Shown here: positions 8,894 through 12,958 of the stretch, piece by piece
Numbering within the stretch: the first letter of the stretch is position 1
How the letters are laid out: each line of letters opens with the position of its first letter
Origin: Deltaproteobacteria bacterium
GTDB lineage: Bacteria > Desulfobacterota > DSM-4660 > Desulfatiglandales > Desulfatiglandaceae
Assembly: GCA_019314425.1 (NCBI GenBank)
Contig: JAFCZI010000053.1
Span: forward strand, 1 to 12,958
DNA length: 12,958 nucleotides
Reading direction: 5' to 3'
The notes under the pieces: model-generated
The model's input: the letters and a program-made list of their open reading frames with translations, nothing else
Databases searched by the model: none
Told to the model about the DNA's origin: nothing
Translations under genes and position numbers: made by a program

Positions 8894-8895
8894 TA

Positions 8896-8993
8896 CCTTA
8901 TCACCTGGTTGTCCGGCACAAAAAAACAAGAAAATCTTTGCGTCTTTGCGCCTTTGCGTGAGGCCATTTAGGTTGCGGGCATAGTCCGCGTTA
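8896..8993 (-). repeat. Dispersed intergenic repeat, copy 1 (minus strand, 98 bp, three 8-bp units)
   Basis: Read on the minus strand this stretch has a GC stem (plus-strand arms 8975-8980 and 8984-8989; one G-T pair in the plus-strand RNA, A-C on the minus), then gcaacctaaatgg, three tandem 8-mers (gcaaaggc, gcaaagac, gcaaagat; plus-strand positions 8935-8958) and a T-rich tail ending ccaggtgataagg. It aligns end to end with the copy at 12641-12721 at about 69 of 81 positions. The length difference is exactly two 8-mers plus one T. It fills the gap between the DUF2062 gene and rsmA. Confidence 0.8.
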
Positions 8994-9004
8994 GGAATTG
9001 GATA

Positions 9005-9880
9005 TTGGCATTTGCCGGATCATCTAAAGCAGGTCAGCCCTTTCGGCCCAAGAAGAGACTGGGGCAGAATTTTCTGGTGGACCCCACCATCAGCGACAAA
9101 ATCATATCCCTTGCGGGATTTTCGGCGGATGACACGGTTTTGGAAATTGGACCGGGGAAAGGCGCTTTGACCCTGCCCCTGGCCAGGCGGGTGAAACACG
9201 TGGTGGCCGTTGAAATGGATGTCCAACTGGTGGAATGGCTGGGTGGCAGTCTTAAAAAGGCCGGCCTCGGCAACGTAACCCTGCTGCACGGGGATATCCT
9301 GAAGTTGGACTGGCAAATGTTGAGAAAACATTTTCAGGGCAGAATCCCCGTAATCGGGAATCTGCCTTACAATATTTCATCACCTGTTCTCGAAAAAATG
9401 TGTCAAAGTCCCCAATGGATGGGCCAGGCCGTCCTCATGTTTCAAAAGGAAGTCGCCCAACGGTTGACCGCTACCCCTGGAACCAAGGCATACGGGGCTT
9501 TGACCCTTCTGGTGCAATACCATGCCAGAGTTTTGTCACTTCTCAAAGTGTTAAAGGGATCTTTTTTTCCCGTGCCCAAAGTGGATTCCATGGTGGTCTC
9601 TGTTGATTTTGAAAAACCCTGGCCCCAGAGAGCGGTTCATGAGGCGTTTTTCAAGAAAGTGGTTAAGGGGGCGTTTGCCCACCGAAGAAAGACGATTTTG
9701 AATTCCCTGAAAGGCGCCATGCCGGATCAGACCCGTGAATCCCTTTTGACCGCCTTGGCGGCATGTGACATCGCCTCCGGAAAACGGGCGGAAGCGCTGG
9801 AAATGGGGGATTTTCTGCGGTTGTCGTCCGCTCTCTCGATTGACAACGCGACTGCCAATAATTACAGTCCTGACGCATGA
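9005..9880 (+). CDS. rsmA: 16S rRNA (adenine1518-N6/adenine1519-N6)-dimethyltransferase
   Basis: Dimethylates two adjacent adenines in the 3'-terminal hairpin of 16S rRNA (KsgA/RsmA family), a late step of small-subunit assembly; cytoplasmic. The 291-aa product has the N-terminal KKRLGQNFLVDP, the SAM-binding motif I VLEIGPGKGALT (about residues 45-56), the acidic VVAVEMD and the catalytic NLPYNISSP (residues 119-127). The C-terminal domain carries the expected VKGAFAHRRKTILNSL. I use the TTG at 9005, which has taggaa about 8 bp upstream; no ATG lies before the conserved region. It sits alone between a repeat copy and the convergent xthA, so its promoter is probably within or next to that repeat. 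Confidence 0.96.
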   Translation: MAFAGSSKAGQPFRPKKRLGQNFLVDPTISDKIISLAGFSADDTVLEIGPGKGALTLPLARRVKHVVAVEMDVQLVEWLGGSLKKAGLGNVTLLHGDILKLDWQMLRKHFQGRIPVIGNLPYNISSPVLEKMCQSPQWMGQAVLMFQKEVAQRLTATPGTKAYGALTLLVQYHARVLSLLKVLKGSFFPVPKVDSMVVSVDFEKPWPQRAVHEAFFKKVVKGAFAHRRKTILNSLKGAMPDQTRESLLTALAACDIASGKRAEALEMGDFLRLSSALSIDNATANNYSPDA

Positions 9881-9929
9881 AAATTTAAAGTCAATCAGGA
9901 TAGGAGGTTATCAAAAAAGGAGTTGCAAG

Positions 9930-10037
9930 ATGACAAAAATTTTTATCCCAAAGCAAAAAAAACAGTCCCGAACTTTTGACAAATTCATTGCCCCTCTGTT
10001 AAGATTGCTACTGTTTGTACCAGAATTATTATCATGA
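9930..10037 (+). CDS. Possible 35-aa small protein, unrecognised
   Basis: A short open frame with a well-placed aaaggag ribosome-binding site 7 bp before its ATG. The product starts basic and polar (MTKIFIPKQKKQSRTF) and ends in a hydrophobic stretch (about residues 19-34, leucine-rich), so it could be a small amphipathic or membrane-associated peptide. I recognise no family. It lies 49 bp after rsmA on the same strand. Short frames like this arise by chance, and only the ribosome-binding site argues for it. A further 18-codon frame starts at 10056. Confidence 0.3.
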   Translation: MTKIFIPKQKKQSRTFDKFIAPLLRLLLFVPELLS

Positions 10038-10170
10038 GGAGACCGTCCCTTAAAAATGAGTTTTGAGGAACAGTTAAAAGCCCTGGTATATTTTTATCCG
10101 TTTCGTTTCTGAAAAGGATCTGGTTAAGGAAGGATATGGTGACTATGCGGTGCTTTTTGAAAATTGAGAT
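10038..10170 (+). other. Short non-coding gap before convergent xthA, with a possible gene remnant
   Basis: No convincing terminator hairpin is visible between rsmA and the convergent xthA. An 18-codon frame starts at the ATG at 10056. In another frame, 10078-10167 is open and reads like a protein C terminus (FVSEKDLVKEGYGDYAVLFE) but has no usable start. The two frames could be parts of one small, frame-shifted gene, or chance. I do not recognise either. Confidence 0.25.
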
Positions 10171-10941
10171 TTATAGATTCAGAGATGTGATCAGAAAGGT
10201 GTGATCCGATGGTTTTTTCAGCGTGCGAGCATGGGTGTCGATCCAGATGGCGCTTGATTTTTCGGCGAGAGGGGCCGTTCCCATGATATAATCAATGCGC
10301 CAGCCCATGTTTCGTTTTAAGCCATTGGGAATTCTGTAGTCCCAGAAGGTGTAATGATTGGCATCCGGCGTATGTTTTCGAAAGAGATCCACCAGCCCCC
10401 ATTGGAAGAACTTTTCCATCAACGCCTGTTCCTCAGGGTGAAACCCCACGCCTCCCCTGAACCCATCAGGATCATAGACATCCCGGTCTTCCAGGGCCAC
10501 GTTGAAATCCCCCGCCACCAGCAGGGGGGCATTGGCATCGTAACGGTTGGCGATATGATCATAAAGCGTTTGAAGCCACTTCAGTTTATACTGGAATTTG
10601 TCCGAATCCACCTGGAATCCCTGGGGAACATAGACGTTGACGATCGAGATGCCGTCTATGGTGCCGCTAATGAACCGCGCCTGTTCATCACCACCTTCAA
10701 AAAGGTCCAGCTTAAGGTCTTGTAGCGGTGATTTGCTGAGAATGGCGACGCCGTTGTAGGACTTCTGCCCCCTGAAGGCTGCATGGTATCCGCACGCCCC
10801 AAAGGGTTCCGATGGAAAGTCCTGATCCTGTACTTTGGTTTCCTGAAGGCATAAAATGTCCGGGCTCTCTCGTTTCAGCCAATCCAGTAGAATGGGGAGT
10901 CTGGCGCGTATGGAGTTGGTGTTGAACGTGGCAAACTTCAT
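10171..10941 (-). CDS. xthA: Exodeoxyribonuclease III
   Basis: A 3'-5' exonuclease and apurinic/apyrimidinic endonuclease of the EEP (exonuclease-endonuclease-phosphatase) fold, acting in base-excision repair in the cytoplasm. The 256-aa length is standard. The family residues are intact: Asn7 in FNTNSIRAR, Glu34 in LCLQETKVQD, Tyr104 in VNVYVPQG, Asp145 and Asn147 in AGDFNVA, and the terminal pair Asp246-His247 in PSDHTF. The segment GWRIDYIM typical of ExoA/XthA is also present. It begins at the ATG at 10941 (minus strand) with only a weak purine-rich ribosome-binding site. It is transcribed toward rsmA; its promoter should lie in the long gap above 10941. Confidence 0.96.
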   Translation of the reverse strand: MKFATFNTNSIRARLPILLDWLKRESPDILCLQETKVQDQDFPSEPFGACGYHAAFRGQKSYNGVAILSKSPLQDLKLDLFEGGDEQARFISGTIDGISIVNVYVPQGFQVDSDKFQYKLKWLQTLYDHIANRYDANAPLLVAGDFNVALEDRDVYDPDGFRGGVGFHPEEQALMEKFFQWGLVDLFRKHTPDANHYTFWDYRIPNGLKRNMGWRIDYIMGTAPLAEKSSAIWIDTHARTLKKPSDHTFLITSLNL

Positions 10942-11026
10942 GTCGTTTGGGTCTCTTTGAGGAAATCTTTCAAAATAAAGGCAACCTTGCTAAATGGGTT
11001 TCTCCGCAGATTTAATTATTCTATAC

Positions 11027-11111
11027 TGAGGCGGCGGAGCCGCAGTTTTAAGTTTTAGGTTTTCCAGCCAATGCGCTTCTTATTTTTTATGATAGAAAAC
11101 CGGATGATAAG
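11027..11111 (+). repeat. Dispersed intergenic repeat, copy 2 (diverged)
   Basis: Begins with a GC hairpin (gcggc at 11031-11035, gccgc at 11039-11043), has a 33-nt linker of altered sequence without the gcaaag unit, and ends in the T-rich block 11077-11111. That final 35-bp block matches 12686-12720 at 28 of 35 positions, and all seven differences are transitions. It also carries the inverted pair ggttttc (11058-11064) / gaaaacc (11095-11101), as copy 3 does. Confidence 0.6.
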
Positions 11112-11125
11112 ATACTATACCATGT

Positions 11126-11156
11126 GGGGGTGATGTTGGCAATGGCCGCCACCCCC
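11126..11156 (+). terminator. Stem-loop, possible weak terminator
   Basis: The arms gggggtg (11126-11132) and caccccc (11150-11156) pair perfectly over 7 bp. A smaller ggc/gcc pair sits inside the 17-nt loop. Only three T residues follow, so this is at best a weak intrinsic terminator. It could equally be a regulatory or mobile-element structure. No plus-strand gene ends nearby. Confidence 0.3.
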
Positions 11157-11405
11157 TTTGTACAAAGTGGTTCGCATAAGGTGTTTCATGAGACAGTTTT
11201 GATTCAAGTGCTAACATGAGACAACTCCGCCGTCTGGTAAGTATGATATCAACTCGTTACGATGTTTCTTTCTTTTTGTGAGACGGTCTTGTACCATAAT
11301 GGTTTGTTTGGCGGCTTCATTCTTTCTGAGATCTTTTTTTGGCGTGTGGTCTAAACCTCTGAAGATAAACATCTTTTGGTCTTTCTTGAATCATTTATGG
11401 CACTT

Positions 11406-11420
11406 TGGCATGAAACGTGC
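11406..11420 (+). promoter_or_regulatory. Sigma-54-like -24/-12 promoter before the redox cluster
   Basis: The 15 bases tggcatgaaacgtgc match the sigma-54 consensus TGGCACG-N4-TTGC at all but two fixed positions. The invariant GG and GC are correctly spaced. Transcription would start near 11432, leaving a leader of about 105 nt before the ATG at 11539. The leader would contain the inverted repeat at 11444-11500. It was picked by eye and such sites occur by chance, so it is a candidate only. Confidence 0.35.
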
Positions 11421-11443
11421 TTTTCAACAACAAACTTTGGATT

Positions 11444-11500
11444 TTTTCATATGAAGCATCAATGATGGTCTCGTGAAAAGTCACGAATTTTATATGAAAA
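11444..11500 (+). promoter_or_regulatory. Nested inverted repeat in the leader of the redox cluster
   Basis: The outer arms ttttcatat (11444-11452) and atatgaaaa (11492-11500) are perfect inverted repeats. Inside them a second perfect hairpin, tcgtga (11471-11476) / tcacga (11481-11486), has a 4-nt loop. The structure ends 39 bp before the first start codon of the cluster. It could be an operator for a dimeric regulator or an RNA structure; nothing identifies the ligand or regulator. Confidence 0.4.
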
Positions 11501-11538
11501 TGAACATCGAACATCAAATAGTGAAAGGAGGTGTTACA

Positions 11539-11754
11539 ATGGGAGACTGGAAATGCAAGGAATGCGGTTACAATGTAAAGTCGGATGTGCCGCCGGAAAA
11601 ATGTCCGTCTTGTGATAAAAAGTGTGAATTTGTTGATACCACATGCTACATTCCCGACTGCGGAAATACCGGTAAAGATCCAAGGCTTTTGACGAAAAAC
11701 AAAGGAGGATTGCATGTCCAAGAGAAAGTACCGGGTGAGAGCCGAATGCCCTAA
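11539..11754 (+). CDS. Small rubredoxin-like cysteine-rich protein
   Basis: A 71-aa protein that opens with a rubredoxin-like knuckle WKCKECGY (Cys6, Cys9). A second pair follows at Cys22 and Cys25 (PPEKCPSC), so four cysteines could hold one iron or zinc. Three more cysteines (29, 36, 41, in CEFVDTTCYIPDCG) are unlike ordinary rubredoxin. Similar TCY-PDCG proteins occur in anaerobes as rubredoxin-like domain proteins and are presumed electron carriers or metal-binding accessory proteins. The ATG at 11539 has a strong aaaggaggt ribosome-binding site; the frame upstream of it is open but shows no conservation. The C-terminal tail (about residues 55-71) overlaps the next gene by 41 bp and may be non-native read-on. 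Confidence 0.8.
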   Translation: MGDWKCKECGYNVKSDVPPEKCPSCDKKCEFVDTTCYIPDCGNTGKDPRLLTKNKGGLHVQEKVPGESRMP

Positions 11755-11893
11755 TTGTGCTTGCGGTGATGTGAGCTTTCTGGGTCCTGAGAAATTGCGG
11801 GAAAAGTTTATCGGAGACGAGAAAGAGATTGATATCTTATGCCCCCTGTGTGGAACCAAACATAAGGGTGAAGTTGTTGTGGAAGAAGAATAA
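11714..11893 (+). CDS. 59-aa zinc-ribbon-like protein overlapping its neighbour
   Basis: A small acidic-tailed protein (…EVVVEEE) with a basic start (MSKRKYRVRAE) and two cysteine knuckles: CPNCAC (Cys12, Cys15, Cys17) and CPLCG (Cys43, Cys46). Four of these could form a zinc ribbon or rubredoxin-type site. I recognise no named family. The ATG at 11714 follows an aaaggagg ribosome-binding site, stronger evidence than for most genes here. It starts inside the 3' end of the rubredoxin-like gene in another frame (41-bp overlap), which implies coupled translation. The flavodoxin gene follows after 15 bp. It is probably part of the same redox operon. Confidence 0.7.
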   Translation: MSKRKYRVRAECPNCACGDVSFLGPEKLREKFIGDEKEIDILCPLCGTKHKGEVVVEEE

Positions 11894-11908
11894 GCGGGGA
11901 GGTTTTTG

Positions 11909-12340
11909 ATGGGAAAAGCACTGGTTGTGTATGCCGGAAGATCCGGTGAAACGGAAAGAATTGCAGGTTTGATTGCGGAAGGGATTCGCATTCAAGGTTC
12001 TGAGGCATCGGTCGTTAATGTCACGGAAGTGAAAAAGGTCGATGACCTGGCAGGTTTTGACGCTTATGTTTTCGGGTCAGCCACTTATCACGGTGAAATG
12101 ATGCAGGGCATGAAAACCATGCTCTTCCTGGCGGAAAAAACAGATCTCGAGGGTAAGGTTGGGGGGGCTTTTGGTGCTTTCGGATGGAGCGGTGAAGCGC
12201 CTGGGAGAATTTTTGACACCATGAAGAATATCCTGAAAACGGATATGGTCAATGGCCCCTTAATGCTCAAGTCCGCCTTGCTGGGAGGCGGGATTGAAAT
12301 GGCTCAGGGTTATGGTAAGGACATTGCCAAGAAACTCTAA
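11909..12340 (+). CDS. Flavodoxin-like FMN protein
   Basis: A 143-aa flavodoxin-fold protein that should bind FMN and pass single electrons in the cytoplasm. The phosphate-binding loop is present in modified form (YAGRSGETERIA against the usual S/T-x-T-G-N-T-E). The second FMN loop reads GSATYHGEM, and the third, GAFGAFGWSGEAPGRI, closely resembles the flavodoxin module of A-type flavoproteins (rubredoxin:oxygen oxidoreductase). The metallo-beta-lactamase-like diiron domain of those enzymes is absent, and no frame upstream encodes it. The ATG at 11909 follows ggggagg; a TTG one codon earlier is less likely. Rubredoxin follows after 26 bp, so the pair may work together. Confidence 0.88.
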   Translation: MGKALVVYAGRSGETERIAGLIAEGIRIQGSEASVVNVTEVKKVDDLAGFDAYVFGSATYHGEMMQGMKTMLFLAEKTDLEGKVGGAFGAFGWSGEAPGRIFDTMKNILKTDMVNGPLMLKSALLGGGIEMAQGYGKDIAKKL

Positions 12341-12366
12341 TGGAATAGATTTTAGGAGATGAATTT

Positions 12367-12525
12367 ATGGAAAAGTATGTCTGTTCGGTATGTGGGTATG
12401 TTTACGATCCTGAAGAAGGGGATCCGGATAACGGCGTAGATGCAGGCACCGCATTTTCGGATATTCCTGATGATTGGACCTGCCCGGTTTGCGGCGCGGA
12501 GAAAGATCAGTTCGAGCTGGAATAG
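12367..12525 (+). CDS. Rubredoxin
   Basis: A 52-aa classical rubredoxin, the normal length. Two CxxCG knuckles, [20 protein letters not shown] (Cys6, Cys9) and [14 protein letters not shown] (Cys39, Cys42), hold one iron. The conserved aromatic and acidic residues, including the DDWTCP segment, are in place. It is a small soluble one-electron carrier that in anaerobes feeds rubrerythrin, superoxide reductase or rubredoxin:oxygen oxidoreductase. The ATG at 12367 has aggag 8 bp upstream. It lies between the flavodoxin gene and, 229 bp on, rubrerythrin. Confidence 0.96.
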   Translation: MEKYVCSVCGYVYDPEEGDPDNGVDAGTAFSDIPDDWTCPVCGAEKDQFELE

Positions 12526-12640
12526 GGGGTTCGAAAAAAGGCCGCATCATGAACAGGGAAAGCATTCCGACCATTTCGATAGCTTGGCGGGTGCGCTCCC
12601 TGAAGGGGAGATCAAATCGCGTTTGAATTCGCTTTTCAAC

Positions 12641-12721
12641 TAAGGCGGGCTGTGCCCGCAACCCAAATGGTCTCATGCAAAGGTTTTCTTGTTTTTTGTG
12701 ACAGAAAACCAGGCGGTAAGG
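12641..12721 (+). repeat. Dispersed intergenic repeat, copy 3 (81 bp, one 8-bp unit)
   Basis: Starts with a perfect hairpin, gcgggc (12645-12650) / gcccgc (12654-12659), with a 3-nt loop. The element continues with gcaacccaaatgg, a single gcaaaggt unit, and a T-rich segment bracketed by ggttttc (12682-12688) and gaaaacc (12704-12710), ending ccaggcggtaagg. It aligns along its full length with the minus-strand copy at 8896-8993. It lies between the rubredoxin stop and the rubrerythrin start, so it either splits that operon or lies in its mRNA. Confidence 0.8.
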
Positions 12722-12754
12722 GCCTAAACCCTTTTTTGAAAATGGGAGAAGCAT

Positions 12755-12958
12755 ATGTCTTTTACATCATTTGAGGAAATTGTTCGCTTTGCCATGGACA
12801 AAGAGAAGGAAGCCGTTGATTTTTATTTGGGCCTGGCGAAAAATACTGCTTTTTCAGGCGCCAGAGAAACCTTGGAGGGCTTTGCCGGGGAAGAGCAGAA
12901 GCACTATGATATGCTTGAAAATTTAGGGAAAGCCGGGACGGCATTGGCGGATTATAAA
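12755..12958 (+). CDS. Rubrerythrin-like ferritin protein (5' part; runs off the window)
   Basis: The first 68 codons of a rubrerythrin/ferritin-like diiron protein, cut by the window end. The first helix, EEIVRFAMDKEKEAVDFY, carries the expected E-x6-Y arrangement with a likely iron-ligand glutamate at residue 18. The second, EGFAGEEQKHYDMLE (Glu45/Glu46, His49), matches the E-x-x-H ligand pattern. Members reduce hydrogen peroxide in the cytoplasm, usually taking electrons from rubredoxin, which is encoded just upstream. The ATG at 12755 follows gggagaa. Whether a rubredoxin domain follows at the C terminus, as in classical rubrerythrin, cannot be seen. Confidence 0.88.
   Translation, partial: MSFTSFEEIVRFAMDKEKEAVDFYLGLAKNTAFSGARETLEGFAGEEQKHYDMLENLGKAGTALADYK

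Larger units (their letters stand above)
10942..11538. other. 597-bp gene-free region between xthA and the redox cluster
   Basis: No frame here resembles a protein on either strand. The stretch is AT-richer than its surroundings and holds, in order: the 5' region of xthA, repeat copy 2 (11027-11111), a stem-loop with arms 11126-11132 and 11150-11156, two direct catgagaca repeats (near 11187 and 11214), a sigma-54-like site (11406-11420) and a nested inverted repeat (11444-11500) just before the first redox gene. It therefore looks like a divergent regulatory region, possibly including relics of a mobile element around 11187-11225. Confidence 0.5.

Noticed and set aside
8935..8958. Short tandem repeats as a CRISPR array
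   Set aside because: The units are 8 bp with no spacers, so this is a simple tandem repeat.
10354..10725. 123-codon open frame on the plus strand
   Set aside because: It lies entirely within xthA on the opposite strand; all catalytic residues support xthA.
11001..11027. Possible sigma-70 promoter (TATACT at 11022-11027)
   Set aside because: The -10 hexamer is good, but the -35 candidate ttctcc matches only three of six positions and no plus-strand gene follows within 500 bp.
11395..11991. 198-codon open frame on the minus strand
   Set aside because: It runs antisense to three well-supported small genes and has low-complexity Ser/Pro/Thr composition with no family resemblance.
12440..12643. 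Open frame covering the rubredoxin 3' half and the gap after it
   Set aside because: It overlaps rubredoxin out of frame. The tail after 12526 looks mildly protein-like but has no start or ribosome-binding site of its own.

Overview
The window looks like chromosomal DNA from an anaerobic bacterium, most likely a sulfate-reducing or related deltaproteobacterium (Desulfobacterota). This is an inference from two things: a housekeeping string of the kind common in that group (phoH, HD-domain membrane phosphohydrolase, ybeY, pdxJ, CBS protein, tsaE, lysC, HhH protein, tsaD, DUF2062), and a closing cluster of rubredoxin, flavodoxin and rubrerythrin genes typical of anaerobes that meet oxygen. There is no rRNA, tRNA, CRISPR array, transposase or prophage gene.

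Positions 81-3973 hold phoH, a 7TM-HD (PgpH/YqfF-like) cyclic-dinucleotide phosphodiesterase and ybeY. The 7TM-HD gene is split into two frames by an exact 35-bp tandem duplication (2276-2345). Removing one copy restores a single frame of about 840 codons, so the lesion is a simple slippage-type duplication (or an assembly error) and not an old pseudogene. An 80-bp palindromic element (3976-4055) then separates ybeY from pdxJ.

Positions 4073-8893 hold pdxJ (vitamin B6), a two-CBS protein, tsaE (tRNA t6A), lysC (aspartate kinase), a membrane-anchored helix-hairpin-helix protein, tsaD (t6A) and a DUF2062 membrane protein. They are tightly packed, with several start/stop overlaps, and are probably one or two transcripts. 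rsmA (9005-9880) follows on the same strand. xthA (10171-10941) is convergent with it.

Positions 10942-11538 are about 600 bp without a convincing gene. They hold a repeat copy, several stem-loops and a sigma-54-like -24/-12 site. They lead into a redox cluster: a 71-aa seven-cysteine rubredoxin-like protein, a 59-aa four/five-cysteine zinc-ribbon-like protein, a free-standing flavodoxin resembling the FMN domain of rubredoxin:oxygen oxidoreductase, a 52-aa rubredoxin and the start of a rubrerythrin. Together these could pass electrons to peroxide or oxygen reduction.

The least expected non-coding signal is a dispersed intergenic repeat present three times: 8896-8993 on the minus strand, and 11027-11111 and 12641-12721 on the plus strand. 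It has a GC hairpin, a linker with a variable number of an 8-bp gcaaagNN unit, and a T-rich tail. The two best copies align end to end and differ in length by exactly two 8-bp units plus one T. I found no clear candidate for a wholly new defence or mobile system. The best leads are this repeat family, the 35-bp duplication and the small cysteine-rich proteins of the redox cluster.
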